64,000 nt of DNA from Amphirosellinia nigrospora (taxonomy: Eukaryota > Ascomycota > Sordariomycetes > Xylariales > Xylariaceae). The notes beneath the pieces were generated by a model that was not told where the DNA came from, made no database searches, and saw only the letters and a list, made by a program, of their open reading frames with translations. Below, in pieces: positions 44,520-55,385 of this stretch (position 1 is the stretch's first letter; every line of letters starts with the position of its first letter). Made by a program: the position numbers and the translations under genes. The stretch is from positions 5,386,001 to 5,450,000 of the forward strand of contig SCHM01000001.1 in NCBI GenBank assembly GCA_004123355.1, written 5' to 3'.

Positions 44520-46520
44520 ATGCGGCGGCGTCAGTTGCTGTTGTTGGCCGGCGGTGTCGCCTTCGTATTCATCTGCATCGCAAGCATCTTCGGCCTGGGC
44601 ACCGACACGGACCTCTTAGACGGAACTTTTGACACTCCTCTAGCTCACACACCTAGTAAGGGTAAACCCAACAACAAAGATGGCCACATGCCAGGCGGTC
44701 AATCCAAGTCACCGCCATCGTCGTCCTCGGGTTCAAATCCCTACTTCAAATACAAGACCGCGCCGTCGGGCGTCCATCCCATACAATTGCTCGTAGCGGA
44801 AGCGGAGAAGGAATTGAAAGCCACAAAGGCAAGGCAATCGAAAAACTTAGAGCAAGCCGTTACCGAATACCGTCGCCGTTATGGCATCCCTCCTCCACCC
44901 AATTTCAACAAGTGGTTCGAGTTTGCGCAAACGAAAGGCGTTCAGCTGATCGACGAATTCGATATGATCTACGAGTCTATCACCCCCTTCTGGGGCTTGA
45001 AGCCTTCGACGATACGAGACCGTGCGACAGAAGCCCTAGGGTTCGGCGATAATGCATTACTGGGCATTCAAATTCGCAATGGCAAGATAACACATATAGA
45101 GGGCGGAGCAGACTGGCAAAAGGAAGCGACCACCGGCATGATGGGCAAGTTCCTCAAATGGCTGCCTGACATGGACCTCTGTTTTAACCTGCACGACGAG
45201 TCGAGAGTTGTCGTGCCCCACGATGACATGGCCAGATTGGTCCAAAAGGCGAAAGAAGTTAATATGCCCGCGGCTAACATACCAAATCCGAAAAACGCTT
45301 TTACAGAACATCCAGAGGGCCTTAATGACGGGAAAACGTTCAAGGAAAGCAAGTTAACGCGCTTTAATGTCTTTGCCCACCAACCGACATGGACACATTC
45401 GAGAATGTCTTGTCCACCCGATAGCCCTTCAAGAGAGCTTGAAGAAACCGAGAGGAATGATGCTATCTCGAGATATGGGTTAGGCGAGCTAGGATTCATC
45501 TACAATGTGTCAGCCATGTCGGATATCTGCTATTCTCCGAGCCTGAGCTCTGCGTTTGGGTTTTTTGATCGTCCCAACGCGTACAATATTGTACACGACC
45601 TTTTCCCTATTTTCTCGCAGTCCAAGATTTCTTCATACGCCGATATACTCTACCCGTCGCCGTGGTACTGGCACGAGAAGGTCCATTATGACGAATCGCA
45701 GGATATGGGGTGGGATCAGAAGAAGGACAGGTTCTACTGGCGCGGCTCGACCACAGGCGGGTTTAGCAGGAACGGGGGATGGCGGCGCCAGCACCGTCAG
45801 CGGTTCGTGCAGAAGATCAACGCCGTTGACAACGCCAAGATCCTTGCCAATGCCGGGAGCGCGAGAAACGAGAAGTGGGAGACACATGTTGTCCCCAGGG
45901 GTGATTATAGACATTTGATGGACGTATACTTCAGTCACGTGGGACAGTGCGACGAGGGAGACTGCATCGCACAGAAGGAGTTCTTCAACATCCAGGGCCA
46001 CGCCGAGCCGCGCGAAGCATGGGGCTACAAATATCTCCTCGACATTGACGGGAACGCCTTTAGCGGTCGGTTCTATTCTTTCCTACAGAGTAAGAGCCTC
46101 GTGTATAAGTGGGCCGTTTTTAGAGAATGGCACCTCGAGTGGCTCAAGCCGTGGGCTCACTACATTCCACTTAGTCTCCAGGGTGATGATTGGCTTGAGG
46201 CCGTCAGGTACTTTGCAGACGGAGATGAGAAAGAGAAGGAGGCGGAACGCCTCGCGAATCAGCAAAGAGATTGGGCTGGTAAGGTACTCAGACACGAAGA
46301 CATGGAGATTTGGTTCTTTCGACTTCTTTTAGAGTATGTTTACTGGTCTTTTTTTTTCAATCCTCTCCAGCGTTGTGTTGCTAATACCAAGAGCAGATAT
46401 GGGCGAGTAATAGACGACCAAAGAGCCTCAATAGGCTATACGACCGGTACACCAGAATCCCAAGTTCGCGCTAGCGAAAAAAAGGAACAGGATGAACGTA
46501 CTCTAATGGAGGAATCATGA
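44520..46520 (+). CDS. Glycosyltransferase family 90 (CAP10-like) type II membrane protein
   Basis: Exons 44520-46333 and 46397-46520. The 63-nt intron (GTATGT, GCTAATACC branch, GCAG) is divisible by three and stop-free, so the frame stays open through it. The spliced length is 645 aa. The start is the first ATG before the anchor helix (LLLLAGGVAFVFICIASIFG); a Pro/Ser-rich stem follows. The lumenal domain shows CAP10/GT90 marks: KDRFYWRGSTTGG, then HVVPRGDYRHLMDVYF, EAWGYKYLLDIDGNAFSGRF, and LQSKSLVYKWAVFREWHLEW. Family members transfer xylose or glucose in the Golgi, for example onto capsule or cell-wall glycans. The acceptor is unknown. The frame is intact. Confidence 0.93.
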   Translation: MRRRQLLLLAGGVAFVFICIASIFGLGTDTDLLDGTFDTPLAHTPSKGKPNNKDGHMPGGQSKSPPSSSSGSNPYFKYKTAPSGVHPIQLLVAEAEKELKATKARQSKNLEQAVTEYRRRYGIPPPPNFNKWFEFAQTKGVQLIDEFDMIYESITPFWGLKPSTIRDRATEALGFGDNALLGIQIRNGKITHIEGGADWQKEATTGMMGKFLKWLPDMDLCFNLHDESRVVVPHDDMARLVQKAKEVNMPAANIPNPKNAFTEHPEGLNDGKTFKESKLTRFNVFAHQPTWTHSRMSCPPDSPSRELEETERNDAISRYGLGELGFIYNVSAMSDICYSPSLSSAFGFFDRPNAYNIVHDLFPIFSQSKISSYADILYPSPWYWHEKVHYDESQDMGWDQKKDRFYWRGSTTGGFSRNGGWRRQHRQRFVQKINAVDNAKILANAGSARNEKWETHVVPRGDYRHLMDVYFSHVGQCDEGDCIAQKEFFNIQGHAEPREAWGYKYLLDIDGNAFSGRFYSFLQSKSLVYKWAVFREWHLEWLKPWAHYIPLSLQGDDWLEAVRYFADGDEKEKEAERLANQQRDWAGKVLRHEDMEIWFFRLLLEYVYWSFFFNPLQRCVANTKSRYGRVIDDQRASIGYTTGTPESQVRASEKKEQDERTLMEES

Positions 46521-47241
46521 TATTAACACGGGTCACTTATACCCTATCATCACAGGCCTGTCTATGACATGCAGCAATGCATTTGTGTGCGTGTGTATAT
46601 ACTTAGATTGGGTGGTCAAAACGTTGCGGCGCTTCTCTTCCATCCTTGTACACGTATGGTCTGTTGGAGATAACATCGGATACGGATAGCATCATTTGCA
46701 TTAATAGGGTTGTTGGGGTCGCCATTGGATGGTACCTGACATAAATGGCAGTGCGGGCTTGGTAGCATTGTATATAGTGATGGAGGCCTGCTGGGCATAA
46801 TAATTCTGGTGACAATAAAATTGAAGATACCCCCTAGGTAGTAGATCCGAGAAAGGCAGTCTTTGGAGACTGGTGAGAAACGGCTATCAAATACTGCCTA
46901 CCTAGGTATAGAATTGGTATGGCTGCATCGTGACAGCTCTGAGGTGGCATGTATGTTTCAGACCGTAACGACGTTATGGGGTGTAACCATCTTAAAAGTG
47001 GGACCGCAAGCTCGGACATACGCTGGAGCTATAGGCGATCTTAGCCCCACATTTAGCCGTCGGAATCCCATCAAGCTACCGATTATCTTTCCTCCCTCCA
47101 AACATTCCAACACCAAGTTCAACTGCGACGCGTCAATTGACCTTCTGCTAGATCCCTCCGGCGGGCACCCCGGAACCGCCGAGTATTCACGAACCTAACT
47201 CGGCCGCTAAAAACCTCCTAGAAGGCGAATAACTCCCAATC
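46521..47241. other. Intergenic region between GT90 and SWD2
   Basis: About 720 bp with two CCTAGGTA palindromic words (46829-46841 and 46896-46910). No coding sequence supported. Confidence 0.6.
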
Positions 47242-48639
47242 ATGGCTTCCACACCGATGGACCTCGATCAGGTCGAATCTGCTTCACCAGCGAATGGCAC
47301 GCCCTCCCTCTACATTGCGCGAACACTAGCCAACAACCTTCCGAGCACTTCGGCTGTGCCAGACATAGTTGCCAACTTCAGACCGACTAAGGTACGGTAC
47401 ATCACTCTGCCACCTATCATATCGTAGCCGATTCGAGAGTTAGGGTGCTTTTGTTGCTGCCCAAGGCGCAGTTCGGTCAGGCGTGTCATGTCGCGCCGTC
47501 ACCCTGGCCGGATACAAGACACAGAAAATGCACTCATACATTTACTAACCACTCACAGCTTTTTAAGCGCGATGAAACAAAAGAGGGTCGCTCCCAGCCC
47601 TACGTTCTTAGTCTCGACTACGATGACCCTGGCGAGCTCCTGATGACGTCTGAGAGCGACGAAGCTATCCAGATCTATAAGATACGAGAAGGACGGCACG
47701 ATAAGCAATTACTCAGCAAGAAGTACGGCGTGAAACTGGCCAAGTTTACGCGGAATAGTTCAAGCATCATATATGCAAGCACCAAGCAGAATGGTAATAT
47801 TGCGAGGCCTTCGTACAGCGCTTTCGTCCGGCAAATGCTGACTCGTAACCCCAAACAGATGCCATTCGATACCTGACAACACACGACAATGCCTTCATAA
47901 GATATTTCGAAGGGCACGAGGGTGCTGTGACAAACCTGGCCATGCATCCTGGAAGTGATGATTTCATATCATGCAGCAAGGACAATACTGTACGGTTATG
48001 GAATACGGGAACCAAGAACGCAACCGGCGTGCTGCACCTGAATAATCCCTATCTGTCTGCCTTCGACCCCAGCGGACAGGTTTTTGCTGTTGGATCGCCG
48101 TCGGCAGGGCACGTTTTGATTTACGATCATCGTAATTTTGACAAGGCGCCGGTTAGCATGTTTGATATCGTGGAGTCGTGTGCATCGGTAGATACGGATC
48201 AATTAATGAAGGGCTGGACAAAACTGGAGTTCTCCAACGATGGAAAAACGATATTACTGGGTACCAAGGGCGGGGGCACTTCCTCCTCGATTCGTTCAAA
48301 GGACACCTTAAGGCATATCTGAAGAAACCCGAAGGCCGGACAAGTCGGTTAGCACCTGGGGAGGACGCCGCCATGAATGGTGGATGGAACAGCACAAACG
48401 TCGAAAGCAGCGGAGATTGCTGTTTCACTCCCGATGGCCGATTTGTCATCGGCGGCACCAAGCAGGGCGTCGTCGTATGGGACACTCTCGCGCATGTAGA
48501 GGAGAACAAGGTGCTGTCTCCCACCCACACAATTGAGGACCCAAGACAGGCGGCAGTAGTAGCTTTCAACCCACGGTTTAATTTCTTTGCGACAGCAGAT
48601 CAAGAGGTGTTGTTCTGGCTGCCGGATCCGCACGCTTAG
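47242..48639 (+). CDS. WD40 protein SWD2 (COMPASS / cleavage-polyadenylation factor subunit)
   Basis: Exons 47242-47391, 47559-47793 and 47859-48639 (introns 167 and 65 nt). WD40 repeats run through the protein, e.g. FEGHEGAVTNLAMHPGSDDF, SCSKDNTVRLWN, and FTPDGRFVIGGTKQGVVVWD. The length of ~388 aa and the layout fit Swd2/WDR82. That protein links H2B ubiquitination to H3K4 methylation in COMPASS and also works in transcription termination. One base is missing in the G run 48272-48276. The upstream frame ends soon after LLGTKGGG, and the next frame continues with HFLLDSFKGHLKAYL. Because Swd2 is essential in yeast, a sequencing error is the likelier explanation. Confidence 0.9.
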
Positions 48640-49514
48640 ACGGAGCCTGTTGCAAAGGAGGAGAATGCTTGTGGTAATGAAATTGTACCATGACAAAAAC
48701 GAGCACGCGCAGCTCGAATTGTACTTTGATAGACCCAAAAGATAAGATACCCCTGGTGTTGTTTCCGGCGTCTAAAAAGATGCGAGGCGGTGGATGGAGA
48801 CATGGCTATTATTATATTGGTAATTTAATAAATGAGTCTCGTTGTTGAACTTCTCTGGGTTAGATGAAATGTTTAGAGTGTCTACTTGAGGTTGTATGGA
48901 ATTGCCCCGCGATTTAAGCTCTGAACTGCCCGCACAAGGCGACGGAATGGGGAAATTTGAAGCGCCCCACCTTCGTCACTATTGCTGCAATCAGATCAGG
49001 TTAAAACTCAAGAACAGAGCCGGCCGTGACCACTCTTTTCCGGCATTCAAAGACGCCATTGCGATATTACTTACAGAAATAATCGCGAACGAAACATCAT
49101 CTGTGTCAGAACGATTGTCATTGTCCACAAGCTCACGGAACCCTGTTGCGAGAAACAACGTCTGGCCAAACCGCGATTATCTGTTCTGAGCTAAGTGATT
49201 TCACCGACGACGATCCCGCGTATATTTTCCTCGTCCGCTCGAGCCATAGCGGATCACCGACCGCGGCCCCAGACCTCGACACAATCGAGCGAGGCTCTCA
49301 CCAACCAACCGCATACCAACCGTTGCGCAAAAGACGCTTAGTCCGCGCCGGCTCTGTATAAGGGAACTCTTGTTTTCAGGATCAGGCTAGGCGGGATCTG
49401 AACTAGGAAGGGAATATCTGAACTAGGAAGGGAATAAATCAGCGAGGGGAGAAAAATAGAGAAGACATATAGATACACATACCCGAACAGCTCACCGAGA
49501 CCGAAAAAAGAAAC
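48640..49514. other. Intergenic region between SWD2 and SRP9
   Basis: About 875 bp. An open frame at 48896-49189 (+) has no recognisable features and is not called. The right end is the SRP9 promoter, with a 20-bp tandem duplication. Confidence 0.55.
49396..49435 (+). repeat. 20-bp tandem duplication upstream of SRP9
   Basis: The 20-mer ATCTGAACTAGGAAGGGAAT is perfectly duplicated in tandem, ending 79 bp before the SRP9 start codon. A regulatory role is possible but unsupported. Confidence 0.95.
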
Positions 49515-50183
49515 ATGCCCTACTACGAGACAAGCCAGGAATGGCTCCGGCAGTCCGCACTGCTGATCGAGGCGCGGCCAAACACCGTAAGTTCACGAGC
49601 CTCTCTTAACTTCCTCGTCCTTCACATTCGTCGACAATCAACCAAAGGACATACCTCCAAACCCAACCCACTTACTATTTCCCACACATACGTACATACA
49701 TACATATATACTAACCGAGCCCACCTTCGACAGACACGCATAACAACAAAGTACCACCTAACCGACAAGACGGGCTCATCAAAGAAGCGCCAAAAGCGGC
49801 GCCAAGAACAACAACAGCAACAGCAAGAATCCACCACATCCACATCCACATCCACCGCAGCCCCGACCCCGCGCGCCTCCCTAACCCTCAAGACGTACGA
49901 CCCCCACTCGGGCGCCTGCCTCAAGTACCGCACCACCAAGGCGGCCGAGGTATCTCGCCTGATCCTCTCGCTCGGGCAGCTCGGCCGGAGAATGGCCGCC
50001 CTACCCCTGCCCGCGGACGCCGACACCGTTATGGCCGATGCCGGAGCCGAGGAGATCGCGACGCCTGGTGCTGAGAAACCGGAGGGAGTGGAGGCGCTGT
50101 CAAGCAGACATCAACATCGCAAGGACCACAGCAGGGAGGTGGTAGTGGCGGTGGGAAGGGGAAGAAAAAGGGGGAAGAAATAA
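49515..50183 (+). CDS. Signal recognition particle subunit SRP9 (SRP9/21 family)
   Basis: Exons 49515-49586 and 49734-50183 (147-nt intron, GTAAGT donor, ACTAAC branch). The N-terminus PYYETSQEWLRQSALLIEAR followed by the splice to TRITTKYHLTD is the SRP9 start. A low-complexity insert (polyGln, then Ser/Thr repeats) interrupts the domain, which resumes at LTLKTYDPHSGACLKYRTTK and AAEVSRLILSLGQLGRRMA. SRP9 binds the Alu domain of SRP RNA with SRP14 and delays elongation. The C-terminus is uncertain: near 50100-50110 and in the G run near 50166-50170 another frame reads a Gly/Ser/Lys-rich tail, as in other fungal SRP9 proteins, so two small indels may be present. Confidence 0.88.
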   Translation: MPYYETSQEWLRQSALLIEARPNTVSSRASLNFLVLHIRRQSTKGHTSKPNPLTISHTYVHTYIYTNRAHLRQTRITTKYHLTDKTGSSKKRQKRRQEQQQQQQESTTSTSTSTAAPTPRASLTLKTYDPHSGACLKYRTTKAAEVSRLILSLGQLGRRMAALPLPADADTVMADAGAEEIATPGAEKPEGVEALSSRHQHRKDHSREVVVAVGRGRKRGKK

Positions 50184-50869
50184 GGAGATTTGAGTCGTAG
50201 GGTTATAAAATGAACAAATGTTGGGAAGAATGTGGATCACGTTTAGAAAATATCATACACAACCCTCCGAGAGCATGAGATGGAGCTTATCACAATAGCA
50301 AAACATTAGACTCAGCTAGGCGTGTTAATGCCGCCAGGTTATTCACACAGTCATGAAAGACGAGAGATCAATTTCAAGTCAGGTTCCAAACGTCATCGTT
50401 CGCATTAAGCGCTCGCAGGCGAGTCTCCTAGTACTAGCTAGAGTTACACTACCCCCTCCTTCGCTTTCAGATTCATTTCGTGCCATGTGTTTCATATTCC
50501 ACGGTGCCAAGTCATTTCAGACACTACACCGCCACCCAACCAGAAATCCAGAGGTCCTAGGCCAAGGCCTCGGTAAGCCCAACGAGGACGCCATGAACGC
50601 CGTTTCCGAGTATGGTGATGCCCCCTACCAACCGATGATCAGACATAAAAGAAAAAAAACTGCTATAGAAACCACCGCCGGATGCTCGCCATGCCTCTTG
50701 GTCTATGGTCTAATGCCATGAAAAATTTGGAGGCCAACAAAACTTCGTCTTAGACAAAGTTTAATATACATAGTGAGGCAGGTGCGATGCTATTATAAGA
50801 GAACAAAGAAGGGGTATCATGAGAAGGTAGTGAGAAGCCTCACTTTGAAGCAGACAACAAGAGAGTCGC
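50184..50869. other. Intergenic region between convergent SRP9 and RNR2
   Basis: About 690 bp. A 122-codon open frame (50353-50721, +) shows no family resemblance and is not called. Confidence 0.55.
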
Positions 50870-52324
50870 TTAGAAGTCGTCATCGAAAGTGAAGTCTCCG
50901 CCGTTCTCACCCTGGCTCTCAGTAGGCTCCGAAGCAGCCTCGGTAGAGACGTTCTTCTTAGTGCTGGCCATAACACCGGCCTTCTGGTACTCGCCGACGC
51001 GCTTCTCGAAGAAGTTGGTCTTGCCACCGAGCGAGATGTTCTCCATGAAGTCGAAGGGTTGGTAGCGCGGTAGACCTTGTCATTGCCTAGGGCGACAAGC
51101 AGACGGTCAGCCACGAACTCGATGTACTGCTTCATGAGGGTAGCGTTCATGCCAAGCAGGCCGCAAGGTAGGGCCTCTGTGAGGAATTCCTGCTCGATCC
51201 TGACAGCATCGACAATGACTGCTTCCACAACCTCTTTGCTGGGTCGGTTCTTCAAGTGAGAGAATAACAAGCAAGCAAAGTCAGTGTGAAGGCCCTCGTC
51301 ACGAGAGATGAGCTCATTAGAGAAGGTCAGGCCGGGCATGAGACCACGCTTCTTGAGCCAGAAGATGGAGGCAAAAGCACCACTGAAGAAGATGCCCTCG
51401 ACCGCCGCGAAGGCGATCAAACGCTGAGCGAAAGTAGAGTTACGGTCAGTAATCCACTTCAGGGCCCAGTCGGCCTTCTTGCGAATAGCAGGGACTAGAG
51501 ATAAGGTTAGCCTCGGCCTTAGCAAGGAAAACTCAATTGGGTCAACATACTTGTGTCAATAGCATTGAAGAGATGGGTGCGCTGAGAGGGCTCCTTGATG
51601 TAGGTATCAATGAGCAGAGAGTATGTCTCGGAATGGATATTCTCATCATAATCTGGAAGCCGTAGAAGCATCGAGCTTCGGGAATCTGAACCTCGCCGCT
51701 GAAACGCTCAACCAAGTTCTCGTTGACAATTCCGTCGGAGGCAGCAAAGAAGGCCAAGATATGCGAAATGAAGTATTTCTCATCCTCATTGATTCTGTTG
51801 TTCCAGTCGTGCAGATCCTTGGACAGATCAATCTCCTCGGCAGTCCAGAAAGAGGCTTCGGCTTTCTTGTACATTTGCCAGATCTATATGACAAAGTGGA
51901 TCGTTAGCCCCATGTCGCGTCAAAACCCACTTAACGCGTAAAGGACGCGTCACTCACCTCATGATATTTAATTGGGAATAAGACGAATCGCTGGGGTTCT
52001 CTTGTAGGAGGGCTCATCGGCCTCTTCAGGTTTGATACCAGAAGCAACGGCGGGCTTGGGTCCTTCCTTAGGCTTCTCTGGTGTTGTGATTGTGGTGTTG
52101 TTGGTATCGATCTGGTTGGCGAGAGTGTGGACATCGGCGTCGAAATGCGCGTTCTCCTTGCCAGAAGCGGCGAAATCTAGTTTCTTGACTGGGGATTCCA
52201 TCTTGAAAGACTCAATTGCAGAGGCAGCCTGTGAGAACAGCACGTTAGCCTCGAGGACATACAAAGAGATACTCGAGGGGGCGACGTTATGTACCTTCTT
52301 GGAGGGAGTGATCTCAGTTGCCAT
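50870..52324 (-). CDS. RNR2: Ribonucleotide reductase small subunit (R2)
   Basis: Exons in coding order: 52324-52295, 52228-51958, 51883-51551, 51494-50870 (introns 66, 74 and 56 nt). The R2 subunit carries the di-iron/tyrosyl-radical cofactor that makes dNTPs with the R1 subunit. Visible parts are [68 protein letters not shown] (iron ligand Glu), and the radical-Tyr region in the SETYSLLI context. The C-terminal FTFDDDF peptide docks onto R1. Four single-base losses break the frame: near 52001, 51993-51996, 51644 and 51056-51058. With four bases added the length is 420 aa, the usual size. R2 is normally essential, so errors in the sequence are likelier than loss. Confidence 0.94.
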
Positions 52325-52720
52325 TGTATGTGATGGGGAGATGATTATGCTGCAGATGAAGATATAGAAGACAAAGACCAATGGAAGGCTGAGCTGATCA
52401 CCGAAAGTAGTATTATTTCACGCGTAAAGTGTTTTGAAGGTGTGGTTTGGTGAGTGGTGGTGATTAAGGCGATGTAGAATTTGAAGCGTGTTCCGGGAAG
52501 CCAACCTTTTAAGCAGCGTCTCGCGCCAAGTCACGTGCGCTAAAATCAATTAAATCACCCTCTTCGCTATGTGGTGAATGAGCAATAACGCGCTACAATA
52601 GAGCCCCCCACTACGAACAACCCCTTGTAACGCGTTTTAATGCCCCGCCATCGTATTTTGACGCGTCGACAGGGGTTCGCCTGAAGATTTACAGGGGTTC
52701 ACAGCTCCAGCCTCACCCTA
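52325..52720 (-). promoter_or_regulatory. RNR2 promoter with MCB (ACGCGT) boxes
   Basis: Perfect ACGCGT boxes lie at 52420-52425, 52630-52635 and 52661-52666, with a near match (ACGCGC) at 52588. Two more lie inside RNR2 intron 2 (51934-51939 and 51945-51950). MCB boxes recruit the MBF complex to G1/S genes, and ribonucleotide reductase genes are classic targets in yeasts. Function here is inferred from that. Confidence 0.7.
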
Positions 52721-53668
52721 GCCTTTGTCCCATTCGTTCATTTTGTACTGTGCATCACCTTAACATTCGGCCCTTCGGCTCGAGACCTGATTTGTTAAAC
52801 CTCATAATCAGATCGGATCGGCGAGTGTAGCTTTCTAATATCTAGGACATTATCGGGCGCTACGGAGCTTTGAAATATCTCCCTACTCTGAGGAATACTC
52901 TATCACATATGGTAGGTAGGTTTGCTAGGTAGGTACCGAAGGTTAGGTACTAATTAAATACAACTTTGGTTAGGCTCGGAACAATCAAAAGCAGTACCAG
53001 GTTCATCTGACGTGCTTAATGATGCATTAAGATTATCAGATCAAGCAACCCGATACCTAGGTACCTTAGGTACCTAGTATGATCACAATTGCACAAAAGC
53101 AAATACCGTTCCAACTACCTTTGTGAAACGGATCTTGTATGCATTACAAAATGGTAGTGATCCGTTTAAGCGACTTCCTAGGAAGTCGCTCAAACACAAC
53201 CGCAAGCCTTACAGGAACTGCTATTATCGGTTAGGCTATAGCCAGCATCCATGATGAGCTGCAGCGGCGTGTTATCCCGCAAGAGTTATAGTAGAGATTT
53301 AGCCGCCTCTTCGAATTCGCTTCTCTTGTGCTGCCTGAATCCCAGATTTCTAGGACAGCGGGACTGGTCGCTAGAACAATATAATCAGTTGGCTAACCGT
53401 TTGCTCTCGCTTTATATGTAAAACCTAGGTACTAGGTAACTTACCTATCTTTCATACTATCTAGTACGTACTAATACCTGCTTCAATTTTTAAACGTTCT
53501 AAACTGGGAGGGGTATACTTACTGTAAATCTACCGTTAAGCTTACCCCTAGTATCTTTCGTTGAACCTGTATAGTGCTCGACATCTTTCCTTTTCCTCTT
53601 CTAAAACGGGAATCACCACGACCCGAGTCACCCATCATCTTCTTTGACTGACTGTTTACAAGCTAGGT
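52721..53668. other. Intergenic region containing repeat copy A
   Basis: About 950 bp, AT-rich, with many TACCTAGGTA/TAGGTA words (53054-53079, 53422-53441) and repeat copy A. No coding sequence. Confidence 0.6.
52938..53052 (+). repeat. Dispersed direct repeat, copy A (uninterrupted)
   Basis: About 115 bp running from AAGGTTAGGTACTAATTAAA to AAGATTATCAGATCAAGCAA. The same sequence, about 85-90% identical by eye, recurs in the same orientation at 55386-55690, where it is split by an insertion. Confidence 0.85.
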
Positions 53669-54581
53669 ATGTTTCGACAGAAGCCATCCGGGTTGGAAGC
53701 ATTGATCCACCGCCCACGTCCATCTGTCTTGGAACTCTTCTTACAAACCCTTGTACATTTCTATCTAGCAGGCTATATGCCCAGCGGCGCCTAGCTATCG
53801 CAAACACACCTCGAGATGATCTCGTGTCTGTGGTATGCATTTCAGACACGCACAATACCCGGTGCTCCATTCCGCAAGGCGACATTCTCATCCACGCCGG
53901 TGACCTTACCCAATCAGGCACCCTTGCAGAGCTCCAGGCTGCCATCACATGGTTGAGGCAACAGCCGCACCCTATCAAAATCGTCATTGCTGGCAATCAC
54001 GATCTTATACTGGACGTTGACCAGGACGAACAATGTGGCAATACCCCGGCCATAAGTGAGCAGATCGACTGGGGAGACATCTTGTATCTCCAGGACGCCT
54101 CGGCAACTATCACGTGCCCAAATGGCCGCCGCCTCAACGTCTTCGGTAGCCCTCGGTCAAGACGTAACGGCAACTGGGCATTTCAATACCCCAGGGAGGC
54201 AGATGTATGGAAGGGCCTGGTGCCCGACAACACCGATATTCTTATTACTCACGGACCCCGCGCGCCCATCTAGATCTGACAACACTCGGTTGCAATTACC
54301 TGCTTCGAGAATTATGGCGCGTACATCCTTCCTTGCACGTCTTCGGCCATGTTCATGAGGGGTACGGGTATGAATGGGCGCACTTCGACGAGCTTCAGTA
54401 TGCCTACGAAAGAGCTATTTTGGATGGTGGTGGTATTTGGAATCTCTTCTGTGTGCTTGGTGCCGTCATCCGCACCCTATTCCGTTCAACTCCAACTCTT
54501 GCTTGCCAGCTGGTAAACGCTAGTATAGTTGGAGGACTACGCGACGAAGCCCGCCGTAGGCCTGTTAGAATCTACATCTAA
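53669..54581 (+). CDS. Calcineurin-like metallophosphoesterase (MPPED-type)
   Basis: Single exon. All metallophosphoesterase motifs are present in order: VVCISDTHN (DxH), GDILIHAGDLT (GDxxD), IVIAGNHDLIL (GNHD), ILITHG, and VFGHVHEGYG (GHxH). These bind two metal ions. Fungal proteins of this type resemble the mammalian MPPED1/2 phosphodiesterases. The N-terminus has one hydrophobic stretch (LELFLQTLVHFYLAGY). Two single-base losses break the frame, both in C runs: 53780-53782 (before QRRLAIANTP) and 54256-54259 (after ITHGP, before RAHLDLTTLG). With both added the length is 304 aa. The physiological substrate is unknown. The gene sits between two direct repeats. Confidence 0.88.
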
Positions 54582-54673
54582 CGTGCTCCCTTCATATTCC
54601 CAGGTCATAGCCGTGCTGCCCATTTTTCCGTACCTGTCAATCCGTACATGCGAGCAGCTGATCCGACCTTAAG

Positions 54674-55012
54674 CTAAACAAAGAGGATATGGGGCTCCTC
54701 GCAGACAGTATTCTCGGCCAGAAACTGTTCACTCCACGTCTCTCTCGCGAGCTCACCACCGTCCAGCCCCGGTAATATAAGCCTCTCGACCAATGCTGGG
54801 ACTTTAGTAGCCCATTCTGGCTCCGTCTCTGAGACAGCAGGCCTCGAGCGCAGCTAGTCGAGCTCCCTAGGGCCAATGATAGCTAGACTGCCTCGGGGCA
54901 ATCCACGTTCTATCAATCTGTTGAAGGCTTTACAGAGATAGAACGGTAAGACGGATAGGATTGCGTAACATTTGGGATCTGGGTCTTCCGGATCTGTGAT
55001 TGCGCCCCCGTG
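54674..55012 (-). pseudogene. Gene relic: C-terminal fragment with an in-frame stop
   Basis: One minus-strand frame reads as real protein for over 100 codons. It includes EDPDPKCYAILSVLPFYLCK, then LIERGLPRGSLAIIGPRELD, an in-frame TAG, then VSETEPEWATKVPALVERLI and a C-terminus ending EEPHILFV with stop codon TAG at 54674-54676. No start codon or 5' exon is found, since the sequence upstream is repeat-like. I do not recognise the family. It may be a degraded copy or an exon of a gene whose 5' part was displaced. Confidence 0.5.
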
Positions 55013-55151
55013 CTAGTATGTTATCTAGACCAGGGCCAGTACGGCCTCAGACCGGTACGGGTTTGGTCGACAGACTGGTACGATACCTATGCGTACCGGC
55101 ACAGACCACAAACGACGGAGTATAGCACGGGCTTAGAACGGAGGTACGAAT

Positions 55152-55192
55152 AGGACTCCCGTACTAGTACAACGGTACCAGTACGGAGTCCT
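55152..55192. repeat. Near-perfect inverted repeat (hairpin)
   Basis: The arms AGGACTCCCGTACTAGTAC and GTACCAGTACGGAGTCCT pair almost completely around a 4-nt loop (AACG), with one bulged base and one mismatch. It is embedded in a cluster of GTACGG words. It could be a transposon terminus remnant. Confidence 0.85.
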
Positions 55193-55385
55193 GAGCTGTA
55201 CTGGTCCAGCGGCGTACTAATAATACAGTTTAAGGGCTGGAATCTTGACCCGTTTTAAGCTTCCATTGGAACCTTGTTGATTTCTTTCTGCATAAAGTAA
55301 TGCATAAATGCACAAGGGCAGTTGCACGGTCACGTACAGGGTGAGCTGAGCCTTGAGCAAAAACGGCGATTGCGCTAAGCCTACC

